A DNA stretch of 64,000 nt, from positions 16,001 through 80,000 of the forward strand of contig JACEFZ010014625.1 in the NCBI GenBank assembly GCA_014155875.1, written 5' to 3'. Numbering within the stretch: position 1 is the stretch's first letter; each line of letters begins with the position of its first letter. The position numbers and the translations under genes were made by a program. This document shows, piece after piece, positions 10,560-20,729 of the stretch. The stretch is from Cepaea nemoralis. Its lineage: Eukaryota; Mollusca; Gastropoda; Stylommatophora; Helicidae. Under the pieces are notes generated by a model. The model made no database searches and was not told the DNA's origin. It was given only the letters and a program-made list of their open reading frames with translations.

Positions 10560-10835
10560 CCGTTTTTTCCCCTCTAAAATTGCAAGCCTATTGTAGGACG
10601 TTGGGATCAACCCCAACTCCTGGCTTATTATCTTAGTAATTTTACGTTCAGTAATTGACCATTGTCGGTCTCCCTAGCTAAAAGGTTAGCGACTTTCTCC
10701 AGAATCCCAGATATCCACGTGAGGAACGTAACTTGTGTGAGAATCGGTAGTGGATCTCGCCACGTTGGTAACTTACAGGGTAAGTTTCAATCAGCTAAAA
10801 GATGCTGATGTTGATAGCGATGTCGTGTAAAAGAT
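10560..10835. repeat. Two head-to-head SINE-1 fragments
   Basis: 10590-10670 carries the SINE-1 end in minus orientation ('acgttgggatcaaccccaac', 'tttacgttcagtaattgacc'). 10697-10835 carries a plus-orientation variant ('cacgtgaggaacgtaacttg', 'gttggtaacttacagggtaa', 'gatagcgatgtcgtgtaaaa') that matches the reverse complement of 45845-46060. A run of ten G follows at about 10841. Confidence 0.6.
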
Positions 10836-10964
10836 ATTGGGGGGGGGGGGAAATGACCATTGTTTTCTGAAGAAGCCAAGGTCAAAGTGCAACTGACCAG
10901 TGTAGGGGTCTATGTCATGACCTTGCCATCAGCCCAATGGAAATTTGACATCTCGGGTGCTCAT

Positions 10965-11358
10965 ATCATTGTAAGACCTGTCCATACGTACTTCAAACCC
11001 AGAGTCTGACATTCCCTAAGACGACCTTCCACATCCGTGAGGGTTTCTCATGCATCAGTCGCAACGTCATCTATGCGATTACCTGCACACGTTGCGACAT
11101 GAGATATGTCGGGGAGACAGGATTACGTCTTGGGGACAGATTTCGACAACATCTTTCTGACATCACCAGCGGCGCCCAGAAACCAGTATCCATACATTTC
11201 AACAGTCCTGACCACCATGGCGTAGCCGACATACAGGTCACGGCCATCAAATCATGCGCATCCCACGAACGGGATCGGAAGACATTGGAACACCGTCTCA
11301 TCTTCCAGTTGGGCACACTCTCCCCTCACGGCCTTAATGCCAAACACAGCTTCATTTA
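10965..11358 (+). pseudogene. Penelope-like element, GIY-YIG endonuclease domain fragment
   Basis: Penelope-like retroelements carry a C-terminal GIY-YIG nuclease that nicks target DNA. Here the frame reads 'HCKTCPYV' (a CxxC linker motif) and then 'ISRNVIYAITC' and 'MRYVGETG' (the GIY and YIG strands with the following ETG). It continues with the expected Arg ('RFRQHLSDI') and 'HFNSPDHHG', ending at a stop at 11359 after 'LNAKHSFI'. The reverse transcriptase part is missing. The fragment lies inside a LINE-A copy. A terminal-repeat-like segment follows at 11760-11960. Confidence 0.85.
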
Positions 11359-11429
11359 ACTTCCCACCCCACCCCTCCCACCCCTAGCTTACAGTCCACC
11401 ATCTGGGTACGTGCAGATCCTTTGTATGA

Positions 11430-11605
11430 CATCACAGTCAACTCTCTTGGCGGATTTACGTTCGGTGTTTTGCCATCATTTTCTGAACGACCGCCACTCA
11501 TGCCTCTCTGTGTGTACTAACACTATATAGGTTTCCGCAGCGGTGTTTCGAGCGCTTAACGATAATTGCTAATTGTCATCTGCGTCCGTAACATCTTTGC
11601 CGGTC
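11430..11605 (-). repeat. SINE-1 fragment
   Basis: Contains 'tgacatcacagtcaact', 'ggcggatttacgttcggtgt', 'tttgccatcattttctgaac' and the head near 'gtttcgagcgctta', matching SINE-1 in reverse orientation with several gaps. Confidence 0.55.
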
Positions 11606-11759
11606 TCTAATTTCACTTTTCCGCACACATGGGCACGTCTCCACCCCACTCCCTTCCCGCTTGACCTTTGACCCGTGTACCATACATCCGGTCTATTGAT
11701 CCACTGGCGCCCTACGTGTGTCAGACCTTCCAAGCTAGGACACAGTATTCAGATGAGTA

Positions 11760-11960
11760 CATTTAATTTTAATTAGTTTAATAGTTTAATATTGTCATAG
11801 TGTGTTTCATGTAGTTTTGTGTTGGTTTGTATTTGTTTGTCCTGTGCTGACGAAGGCTTTGGCCGCAACGTCCAATTTGTCTCTTGTAGTCGTGTTTTAG
11901 TAAAGCTCACAATCTACTTGCCGTTTATTTGGGTGATTCATTCATTGTCTTATCATTGTA
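11760..11960 (+). repeat. Penelope-like terminal repeat with hammerhead-like motif
   Basis: Located 400 bases after the GIY-YIG stop. It carries 'gtcctgtgCTGACGA', then AGGC-ttt-GGCC as a possible stem II and GCAAC where an active hammerhead would have GAAA. The changed bases (CTGACGA, GCAA) suggest an inactive copy. It shares about 140 bases with 7080-7245. Confidence 0.5.
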
Positions 11961-11965
11961 ACTAT

Positions 11966-12190
11966 GTTGACTGCTTTAGGCACGTTTTGAGGAGAAATAA
12001 ACTGGACAACTTGATGACAGCTGGCAAGTTGGACAGGAAAAGAACAATGGGAAGGCAGACAAATAAATATCTATATGGCTTGACCACATGGCATGATCAA
12101 GACAGGAACACAGAGCTGATCCACGACTCGGGTGATCATGTGATATGGTGAACCTTGACCACTCAGAGCGTATCGTTATGGCACATGTTG
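11966..12190 (+). pseudogene. LINE-A 3' end (downstream half)
   Basis: Resumes the copy broken at 10556: 'HVLRRNKLDNLMTAGKLDRK', then 'TNKYLYGLTTWHDQDRNTEL' and 'IHDSGDHVIW', ending 'tggcacatgttgatgatgaa'. This matches the C-terminus of the 1316-2916 copy. Confidence 0.8.
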
Positions 12191-12259
12191 ATGATGAATC
12201 TATCTGTAACTTACAGCAAATAATGGAATTATTGTATTACTACGTGCTGCCTCTGGGAA

Positions 12260-13410
12260 ATCTTTACCAAGTTAAACACATGTAATTTTACAGCTTTACC
12301 AATTTAAACACATATAATTCTTACAATTTTACAAAGTTAAACACATAAATTTGATAGCTTTACTGAGTTAAACATACATAATTTTTACAGCTTAACCAAG
12401 CTAAATATTACATTTTTAAAGCTTTACCAAGTTATGCCGGCTCTGTGCGAAAGAGTTATGGACGCAGTTCATAAAGCCACATACCGCGTTTAAAACACAG
12501 CTGCTGGCGATATGGCAGCAATCTGCCTTACGTTGTTTTTTTTAATGAAATGGTATGAGTGCTGGTCATTCAGAAAGCAATGGCAAACTAAACGTAAACT
12601 TGCTGAGGAATCACAAAAAGCCTATATATGCTGGGGTTGACTGTTACATCCTGGAAAGGATCTGCAACTAACTTAACCAAGGTTAACACATTTCATATTT
12701 ACAGCTTTACCTAGTTAAACACACTTCATATTTACAGCTTTACCTAGTTAAACACATTTCATATTTAGTTTTACCTAGTTAAACACATTTCATAATTACA
12801 TCTTTACCTAGTTAGACACATTTCATATTTACATCTTTACCTAGTTAAACACATTTCATATTCACAGCTTTTACAGAGTTAAACACATTTCATATTTACA
12901 GCTTTACAGAGTTAAACACATTTCATATTTACAGCTTTACAGAGTTAAACACATTTCATATTTACAGCTTTACAGAGTTAAACACATTTCATATTTACAG
13001 CTTTACAGAGTTAAACACATTTCATATTTACAGCTTTACCTAGTTAAACACACTTCATATTTACAGTTTTACAGAGTTAAACACATTTTATATTTACAGC
13101 TTTACAGAGTTAAACACATTTCAAATTTACAGCTTTACAGTGTTAAACACATTTCATATTTACAGCTTTACAGAGTTAAACACATTTCATATTTACAGCT
13201 TTACAGAGTTAAACACATTTCATATTTACAGCTTTACAGAGTTAAACACATTTCATATTTACAGCTTTACAGAGTTAAACACATTTCATATTTACAGCTT
13301 TACAGAGTTAAACACATTTCATATTTACAGCTTTACCTACTTAAACACATTTCATATTTAAAGCTTTACAGAGTTAAACACATTTTATATTTACAGCTTT
13401 ACAGAGTTAA
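12260..13410. repeat. 33-bp minisatellite array
   Basis: The unit is 33 bases, built on 'gttaaacacatttcatattt' plus 'acagctttacaga'. About 23 fairly regular units run from 12680 to 13410, with diverged older units at 12260-12440. A SINE-1 copy interrupts it at 12437-12665, and another follows at 13425. Each unit contains two TTTACAG words, which look like 3' splice signals on the plus strand (antisense to ABCG). Confidence 0.9.
12437..12665 (+). repeat. SINE-1 copy inserted in the 33-bp array
   Basis: Full-length copy with tRNA-like head ('gctctgtgcgaaagagttat', 'ataccgcgtttaaaacacag'), hairpin body and 3' end 'ggatctgcaactaac'. The flanks 'accaagtta' and 'accaaggtta' may be a target duplication, although the array itself repeats that word. 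Confidence 0.75.
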
Positions 13411-13424
13411 AAAAACAAAGTTAG

Positions 13425-13660
13425 TTGCACATCCTTCCCAGGACATGGCCAAACCCTGCTTTTTTGACTGTTTGTGATTGCTTAGCAAATTTACGTTCAG
13501 TAGTTTGCCAGTGCATTCTGAACAACTGGCACTCATACCTTTGTATTAAAACCAATGCAAGGTAGTCTGCTTCCTAATCACCTACCGCTGTGTATCAAAC
13601 ATGGTTTGCAGGATTATGAATTGTATTTGAAATCTCTTCGTCAATAGCCGGTCTAAACAC
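13425..13660 (-). repeat. SINE-1 copy at the end of the 33-bp array
   Basis: Reverse orientation copy from 'ttagttgcacatccttccca' through 'caaatttacgttcagtagtt' to the head 'cttcgtcaatagccggt'. An array-like remnant ('ctaaacacattgtattttt') follows, so this copy also appears to have landed inside the array. Confidence 0.75.
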
Positions 13661-13679
13661 ATTGTATTTTTTGTAAACA

Positions 13680-14200
13680 GAGATACTCATTCTGTAAAAG
13701 AACAGCAAACACTAAATGCTAAAGATCATTTTTATTGCAAGCAATCTATACGGAACAATGGATATGTTCTAGATTTACCAACAATGATTGCCTGAAACAG
13801 GTGAATGAAAGTAGAACATTATATTCAGATATACAAAAGTGACAAACAACATTCTTTCACCATAAAATGAGAAGAGAGACAATAGAAAACAGCATGATGA
13901 CTTGAAAAATCAATGGGTCAAGCAGCAGAGGCAAATCGAGAGAAACGTCTTTTTTCCTTGCTTGCTAGCTTTGATCTCAAGCGTATATCATACACACCAC
14001 TACTAGTAGCAATGGACTTATTCTTGCAGGTATATTAGCTTTCCATATTACCAGTGTCCTTCACCATCTCTCAAACAAACTCCAACTTCAGTGGTACTTG
14101 TCATTTATGTTCCCAGGTCATGGACGAGAAGTCAACACTGTAGTCCAACTGTCCGGTGTATGGGTTGAATCGCTGAACTTGGCATCAACACACCAGATGT
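13680..14200. other. No recognisable gene
   Basis: AT-rich sequence without clear similarity to other parts of the window. Confidence 0.35.
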
Positions 14201-14566
14201 TTAAGAACATGAATTCTTATCCATCCAGCCACGCTGACCTCCTATAGAGAGAAATGATTCTGGATGGACTGAGGCAGTAGTATGGATGAATATCATCATT
14301 TTCTCTAACAAATTCAATAGAATTTCAACTGAAAGCCAGTTAATCAACTCTCTGGGATGCATCCATCCAGCAGGAATCAATACCGTTGTGAATGCAGCTG
14401 TAGAACTCTCCTGACTTCCCTCTATATATTCACATCTGAATGTTTTCGCACCTTTGGCCACAAATTTCTTACTTCTCAATTTTACAGCTGAATTGGACAC
14501 AACCTTTGTAGAAAACGTGCACCTTTCAAAACCGAAATGAACCCAATTTTTGTGCCATCTTGACAA
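14201..14566 (-). CDS. Unrecognised 121-codon open frame
   Basis: An open frame on the ABCG strand beginning 'MSRWHKNWVHFGFERC'. I do not recognise it. It has no signal peptide, clear membrane helix or repeat, and it does not resemble any ABCG segment. It ends just left of a family G repeat and could be a remnant of that element or a chance frame. Low confidence that it is a real gene. Confidence 0.2.
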   Translation of the reverse strand: MSRWHKNWVHFGFERCTFSTKVVSNSAVKLRSKKFVAKGAKTFRCEYIEGSQESSTAAFTTVLIPAGWMHPRELINWLSVEILLNLLEKMMIFIHTTASVHPESFLSIGGQRGWMDKNSCS

Positions 14567-14584
14567 TGAACGAGTTGTATTTTA

Positions 14585-14845
14585 ATATTATTTGACAATT
14601 TTATGTTGTTTTCTTTAGATCTGTTTCTGTTGTCCTGTCCCTGATGAACATTTATATAATGGAAACATCGTGTGTCGTGTCCTATAATCTTTATTTTTCT
14701 GTTATTATATTACACATTTCACATTTATGGAGTTCGTTGTCAGGTTTGTATACTGTGTCCTTGTTTAGTATGTCTCATCTTTCCGCTACACATACCTAAG
14801 TGTCTGTATTTCCTATTGTTATATCCTGCTGCATCCGTTGCTTCT
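14585..14845 (+). repeat. Dispersed repeat G, copy 1
   Basis: Similar to 60840-61090: 'gatctgtttctgttgtcctg', 'CTGATGAacatttatataat' + 'gGAAAC', 'gtttagtatgtctcatc', 'tgtatttcctattgttatat'. The CTGATGA, CATT/AATG stem and GAAAC order fits a hammerhead-like core, but I could not pair a convincing stem I. It may be a Penelope-like terminal repeat. Confidence 0.5.
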
Positions 14846-15304
14846 CTTATTTAATATGATTAGGGCTGACCCAGACCATCAATGCCTGAGATCTGTGGAG
14901 AGCCACCAGCTGGCAGGAGCACGTGATGATGATAAATGAGTGCAGTTCAATGATTATTCTCACCTCATCATTATTATCATTCTGGTATTTATGTCCAATT
15001 GTCACTTGTGAAGTGGATGAAAAAGCATGCCCATTGTTATTGTTACCATTTCCGTACTGCATGTCATCGCATGCGGTGTCATCCCTGTTGCTGAGACCAA
15101 CCATTCTGCTGGACTGGGTCACAGACAAGGCAGATGCCCCATTTTCACAGGCAAGGGGTGCAGGGGCTGTGTGGGAATCTTCTGTCCACCTGTGAGATTG
15201 GAACTCTGCCTAAGAATATTTGAAAATTATGTGAATTAGTATCTGAATACTTATGTGAATTTGTATGTGAATACTTGTGTGAATCAGTATCTTACTTAAT
15301 GTAA

Positions 15305-15378
15305 ACTTGTCAAGAATTCAAAACAGCAAATATTGCTCGTGTTGACTGTGAGGTCCTGTAAAGGATATGGAACTAACT
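15305..15378 (+). repeat. SINE-1 3' fragment
   Basis: Contains 'taaacttgtcaagaattcaa', 'gttgactgtgaggtcctgta' and 'aaggatatggaactaac', the terminal part of SINE-1. Confidence 0.65.
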
Positions 15379-15559
15379 TTTAGATATACAAATTGATATT
15401 TGAGTTAATGTAGATGTAGATATGTAAGTGGATATATAAATTAATGTTTATGCCAGTTTAGAAACTTTGTTACCAGTTATTCTAGACAGAGATACAGAAG
15501 ATTACAAAAGGTTAATCTTTAAGCAGAAATAGAAGATGATATACAAGTCAATCTAAAAG

Positions 15560-16990
15560 TAGATACAGAAGTTGATACACTAGTTAATGTAGATGTTGAT
15601 ATAGAAGTGTATATAGACTAAATGTAATACAGGTCACAATGTAGACTTAGATATTCACATTTAATATAGATGTAGATACAGAAATTATTATACAAATTAG
15701 TCTGGATGTAGATATACAAGTTTATGTACAAATCAATCTGTATGTAGATATACACGTTTCTATGCAAATTAATCTAGATAAAGATACACAAATTTATGTA
15801 CAAATTAATCTATATGTAGACATACACGTTTCTATGCAAATTAATCTAGATAAAGATACACAAATTTATGTACAAATTAATCTATATGTAGACATACACG
15901 TTTCTATGCAAATTAATCTAGATAAAGATACACAAGTTTATGTACAAATTAATCTGTATTTTTCTGTTTGTTATTTTAATATATTATAAATTGTATAAAT
16001 TATAATTATTCTGTTTTTTGGTGAATTACAGATGGGTAAGAGATCTCAGGGTCGGCCTCTACTACAATACAAAGATGTGTGTAAGCGCGACATGATTGAT
16101 ACAGGCATTGATAATACACATTGGGAGCAAGTCGCAGCTGAACGTGTTGCATGGAGGACAAAGATCAGAAATGGTATATAGACAAAGGAGAAAATTATTG
16201 CAGATAAGTCACACACCGAGCAAATGAGACGTAAGATGGTGGATGATTGTGGAAATGACCACGTGATCACATGCACCCACTGTGAACGGACATTTACAGC
16301 GCAAATTGGTCTTATCAGTCACATTCGCTACCGCCATAGGTAAAAGTTATTATGCCTTTTTAAAGCACAAACTATCGTCTGTCAAGATGGCAAGGTGCCA
16401 ATGGATAATCTGTATGTAGACATACACGTTTCTATGCAAATTAATCTAGACAAAGATATACAAGTTTATGTATAAATTAGTCTGGATGTAGATATAAAAG
16501 TTTATTTACAAATTAGTCTGGGTGTATACATACAAGTTTATGTACAAATTAGTCTGGATGTAGATATAAAAGTTGATTTACGAATTAGTCTGGGTGTATA
16601 CATACAAGTTTATGTACAAATTAGTCTGGATGTAGATATAAAAGTTTCTATGCACGTTAATCTAGATAAAGATAGGCAAGGCTATGGACACATTAATCTG
16701 GTTTCTATGCAAGTTAATGTAGATAAAGAAATTTAAGTTCATGTAAAATTAGTCTGGATGTAGATATAAAAGTTTCTATGCAGTTAATCTAGATAAAGAT
16801 ATACACGTTTATGTGCAAATTAATTTGGATGTAGATATACAAGATTGTGTACAAATTAATCTACACAGAGATATAGAAATTTATGTACAAATTAATTCAT
16901 ATGTAAATACCAAAGTTGATATACATGTTAATATAGATGTAGATGCAAATTGATACTCAAATTAATATCCAAATAGACATTAAAGTGGAT
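15560..16990. repeat. Degenerate AT-rich satellite, about 33/66-bp unit
   Basis: Repeated words 'acaaattaatctagataaag', 'tgtagatatacaagtttatg' and 'cacgtttctatgca' follow each other with drift. The best-preserved part is 15755-15955, with a 66-base period. A LINE-B fragment interrupts it at about 15959-16404. Confidence 0.75.
15959..16404 (+). mobile_element. LINE-B 3' fragment inserted in satellite
   Basis: Encodes the LINE-B C-terminus: 'QMGKRSQGRPLLQYKDVCKR', 'WEQVAAERVAWRTKIRNG', and a C2H2 finger near 16265-16335 with a changed last residues pattern. It ends in the LINE-B terminus 'gtctgtcaagatggcaaggt' + 'gccaatg'. The flanking word taatctgtat occurs on both sides (near 15950 and 16408), a 10-base target duplication. 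About 55 AT-rich bases at the 5' side are of unknown origin. Confidence 0.8.
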
Positions 16991-17029
16991 ATGCAAGCTA
17001 ATCTACAGAAGTCAAAGCCAGATGACAAA

Positions 17030-17160
17030 ACTATGACTATACAGTCGAAACATGAATACAATAATGTTGCATATAGAACACAGCTATAAAATAATACTAA
17101 CTATACAGTCAAAACATGAATACAATAATGTTGAATAAAGAACACAACTTTAGAAAAATA
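17030..17160. repeat. Two-copy tandem duplication, 64-bp unit
   Basis: 'actatacagtcgaaacatga' at about 17034 and 'actatacagtcaaaacatga' at about 17099 start two similar units. No coding potential. Confidence 0.7.
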
Positions 17161-17219
17161 CTTACTACTAATTCTACTGGCACCTGGCCATCTTGACAGA
17201 CAAAAGTTTGTTACATTGT

Positions 17220-17655
17220 GTTTCCAAAAAAAAAGCACAATGACCTTTCCATAGCTCAAAGCCTGGACTGAATTGTAGAGACAATGTGTTGCTCATGTAG
17301 CACATTCCCTCTATCGGTCTACCTAGTTTGCTCCAGAGGAAAGGTAACACCAATACATCTGGAATAAGACCAGCTGCAGACGCTGCCGGATCACCAAAGC
17401 AATGCTTTAACTATCAGAGCTTCAATTCTAGACCAGTTGCCGACCAAGGCATAAGGTCTGGTATGCGCTGCCAGGACATTTAGTCTTTAGGTTGCATTTC
17501 CTCACACCAGGATAAGGCTTGCATCCTCCCATTTGCACTCTTCTGTCTGAATACGTTGGCACAATTTGGGGTGTCGGGCTTGGTGAGCACTACCCAACAT
17601 TTGGCACTAACAGAAAGCAGGTAGTGTCATCTACTGTCATATGGAAGCTCAGTCA
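17220..17655 (+). repeat. Dispersed repeat D, copy 1
   Basis: Similar over its full length to 37370-37830 (plus) and to 35175-35530 (minus). Shared words include 'gctccagaggaaaggtaaca', 'tagaccagttgccgaccaag' and 'agctcagtcatatctgacta'. The 3' end passes directly into the 33-bp array at 17653, whose unit includes the family D terminal word 'atctgactaatacctgaca'. Confidence 0.85.
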
Positions 17656-19425
17656 TATCTGACTAATACCTGACATCCCAACAACTAAGATCTGACTAAT
17701 ACCTGACACCCCAACAACTAAGATCTGACTAATACCTGACATCCCAACAACTAAGATCTGACTAATACCTGACATCCCAACAACTAAGATCTGACTAATA
17801 CCTGACATCCCAACAACTAAGATCTGACTAATACCTGACATCCCAACAACTAAGATCTGACTAATATCTGACATCCCGACAACTAAGATCTGACTAATAC
17901 CTGACATCCCAACAACTAAGATCTGATTAATATCTGACATCCCAACAACTAAGATCTGACTAATACCTGACATCCCAACAACTAAGATCTGACTAATACC
18001 TGACATCCCAACAACTAAGATCTGACTAATACCTGACATCCCAACAACTAAGATCTGACTAATATCTGACATCCCAAAAACTAAGATCTGACTAATATCT
18101 GACATCCCAACAACTAAGATCTGACTAATACCTGACATCCCAACAACTAAGATCTGACTAATATCTGACATCCCAACAACTAAGATCTGACTAATACCTG
18201 ACATCCCAACAACTAAGATCTGACTAATACCTGACATCCCAACAACTAAGATCTGACTAATACCTGACATCCCAACAACTAAGATCTGACTAATACCTGA
18301 CATCCCAACAACTAAGATCTGACTAATATCTGACATCCCAACAACTAAGATCTGACTAATACCTGACATCCCAACAACTAAGATCTGACTAATACCTGAC
18401 ATCCCAACAACTAAGATCTGACTAATATCTGACATCCCAACAACTAAGATCTGACTAATACCTGACATCCCAACAACTAAGATCTGACTAATACCTGACA
18501 TCCCGACAACTAAGATCTGACTAATATCTGACATCCCAACAACTAAGATCTGACTAATACCTGACATCCCAACAACTAAGATCTGACTAATATCTGACAT
18601 ATCCCAACAACTAAGATCTGACTAATATCTGACATCCCAACAACTAAGATCTTGACTAATACCTGATATCCCAACAACTAAGACTCTGGACTAATATCCT
18701 GGACATCCCAACAAACTAAGATCTGACTAATACCTGACATCCCAACAACTAAGCATCTGACTAATATCCTGACATCTCTCCCCACTCCAAACTAAGATCT
18801 GACTAATATTATGACATATCCCAACAACTAAGATCTGACTAATATCACTGGCACCTCCCAACAACTAAGATCTGACTAATATCCTGATATCCCACAACTA
18901 AGATCTGACTAATATCCTGACATCCCACACTAAGATCTGACTAATACCCTGACATCCCAACAAACTAAGATATCTGACTATATCCTGACATCCCAACAAC
19001 TAAGATCTGACTCATACCTGACATCCCAACAACTAAGATTGACTAATATCTGACATCCCAACAACTAAGATCGGACTAATATCCTGACATCCCAACAACT
19101 AGATCTGGACTAATATCCTGACATCCCAACAACTAAAGAATCTGACTAATATCCTGACATCCCAACCACTAAGATCTGACTAATACCTGACATCCCAACA
19201 ACTAAAGGATTCTGACTAATACCCTGACATATCCCAAACAACTAAGATCTGACTTAAATATCCTGACATCCCAACAACTAAGATCTGACTAATACCTGAC
19301 ATCCCAACAACTAAGATCTGACTAATACCTGACATCCCAACAACTAAGATCTGACTAATACCTGACATCCCAACAACTAAGATCTGACTAATACCTGACA
19401 TCCCAACAACTCAGATCTGACTAAT
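17653..19425. repeat. 33-bp minisatellite array, about 53 units
   Basis: The unit is 33 bases ('atcccaacaactaagatctg' + 'actaatacctgac'). The block 17653-18600 is regular, with C/T variants at one site. The block 18600-19260 is full of single-base insertions and deletions, and the last units up to 19425 are regular again. The array ends 43 bases from the exon 7 donor. Its open frame (11-residue period, 'ISQILVVGMSG') is probably not a protein. Confidence 0.95.
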
Positions 19426-19467
19426 CATAGAATAACAGTGTCAGGGTCATGATAAATCATAACCCAC

Positions 19468-19556
19468 CTGAAACGGGTCACATTTTCCATCGTTAAGAGC
19501 TTGGATAAGGAATGGAATTTTGTCCTCTCCATACTCTCCTGCTGCCACTTCCATCA
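19468..19556 (-). CDS. ABCG: ABCG half-transporter, exon 7 (linker)
   Basis: 89 bases, acceptor TTTCAG before 19556 and donor GTGGGT after 19468. The first two bases complete a Val codon split with exon 6, giving '(V)MEVAAGEYGEDKIPFL' and 'IQALNDGKCDPFQ'. The 'VMEVA.GEYG' segment is diagnostic of the ABCG1/4 group linker between the ATPase and membrane domains. The exon ends in phase 0, which agrees with exon 8. The linker encoded from here to exon 8 is shorter than usual, so an intervening small exon is possible. Confidence 0.93.
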
Positions 19557-19689
19557 CTGAAACATAGTCATCATCATCAAGTGTCATCATGGTGAAATAT
19601 TGTGAAGGCAGTAAAATAATGGAGGAACTAAATAATAACACAGTAAATATTCATCATCATCATAGTGAAATATGAAGGCAGTAAAATAT

Positions 19690-19770
19690 TGCAAACACTC
19701 TCATCTCATCTCATCTCATCTCATCTCATCTCATCTTGTTCCTCTTGTACCTTGTGGTGTTGATGTGAAG
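19690..19770 (-). repeat. LINE-E 3' end with TCATC tail
   Basis: Seven TCATC/CTCAT units followed by 'ttgttcctcttgtaccttgt' and 'gaagtataaac', the reverse complement of the LINE-E terminus at 2936-3060. Confidence 0.65.
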
Positions 19771-19814
19771 TATAAACAGCCAGATATTGTGAACACTAAC
19801 ATAATTTTTAATTT

Positions 19815-20005
19815 TTTTTTAAGTTGTTGCATATCTGTTACAATATGTAGAGTCAACCCCAGAACTTGTTTGGCTGTTCATGATTCCTGGGCAAGTTTAC
19901 GTTCAGTAGTTTGCAGTGATTGACCGGCATCCATACCATTTCCTAAAAAACCAAAAAACATAAGGCAGTCTGCTGCCAAATCGCTTGCAGCTGTTAATAG
20001 CACAG
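19815..20005 (-). repeat. SINE-1 copy
   Basis: Reverse orientation: 'gttgcatatctgttacaata', 'gagtcaaccccagaacttgt', 'caagtttacgttcagtagtt' and 'gcagtctgctgccaaatcgc'. A short deletion removes part of the hairpin body. Confidence 0.65.
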
Positions 20006-20014
20006 TAGATATTC

Positions 20015-20200
20015 GTCATGCTCATGTGCCATGCCAATAGCCATGGGCGGTCACAGTCTACCATGTCACATGATCACCGGTATTGTGGTTCAGGTCTGTG
20101 TTCTTGTCCCAGCAGTTCCATCTGGTCAAGATCTCCAGCTATGTGTCTGCCTTCCCCTTGTTCTTTTCTCATCAGGTTTCCTAGTTGTCAATTTGTTATT
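20015..20200 (-). pseudogene. LINE-A 3' fragment
   Basis: Reverse complement matches the last part of LINE-A: the 'GDHVTW...TAHGYWHGT'-type end, with 'atgccaatagccatgggcgg' and 'aagatctccagctatgtgtc'. Heavily mutated. Confidence 0.6.
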
Positions 20201-20254
20201 AAAGTTATTTGTTTTCTCTCACAACATGTCAAACAATTCTTAACTGTATATGTA

Positions 20255-20529
20255 CAAGAGGGCTTCAAATTAAAACCTCACAAGGTTTTTCAGAATATAT
20301 TCACACACAAAAATGACATTTAAGGTTTTCATTTGAAATTTGATGCATGACAAAACTGGAGCGGACATCTTTAACCTGACATTATGACATCACTGTGTTT
20401 GTCTGCACCGTGATGTCACATGCTTAACCTTCTTTACATCCTTAACAACAATATTGACAGGTTACCAGACAATGGCATGGCTATTTTATTTCTATAACAC
20501 TTTTACGGTTTTAATGTGAAACACCTTTG
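20255..20529. mobile_element. MITE with Tc1/mariner-type ends
   Basis: The left end 'caagagggcttcaaattaaa' and the reverse complement of the right end 'caaaggtgtttcacattaaa' form terminal inverted repeats of about 25 bases with a few mismatches. TA flanks both ends (20253-20254 and 20530-20531), the target duplication of Tc1/mariner-type elements. The centre holds a small inverted repeat (tgacatcac ... gtgatgtca). There is no coding capacity. Confidence 0.65.
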
Positions 20530-20648
20530 TATAATTTCTCTGTTCGATAAACATAAACTGTAAACACATTGGCAACATGAATATGATTAAAACAATTAAC
20601 ATAATGGGATCATTGACAAACTGAACACTGTAAATATAGGCATGGAAC

Positions 20649-20649
<1 letters not shown>

Positions 20650-20721
<72 letters not shown>

Positions 20722-20722
20722 A
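20650..20722. repeat. GAT trinucleotide microsatellite
   Basis: About 23 GAT units with one 'ggat' slip. Confidence 0.95.
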
Positions 20723-20729
20723 TGGTGCT

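Noticed and set aside
14201..14566. The 121-codon ORF as an additional ABCG exon
   Set aside because: It matches no ABCG segment in order or motif and lacks flanking splice sites in a suitable phase that I could identify; kept only as an unrecognised frame.
17653..18600. 315-codon repetitive ORF (ISQILVVGMSG repeats)
   Set aside because: A 33-base minisatellite in frame by its length; it degenerates with indels beyond 18600 and arose from the end of repeat D.
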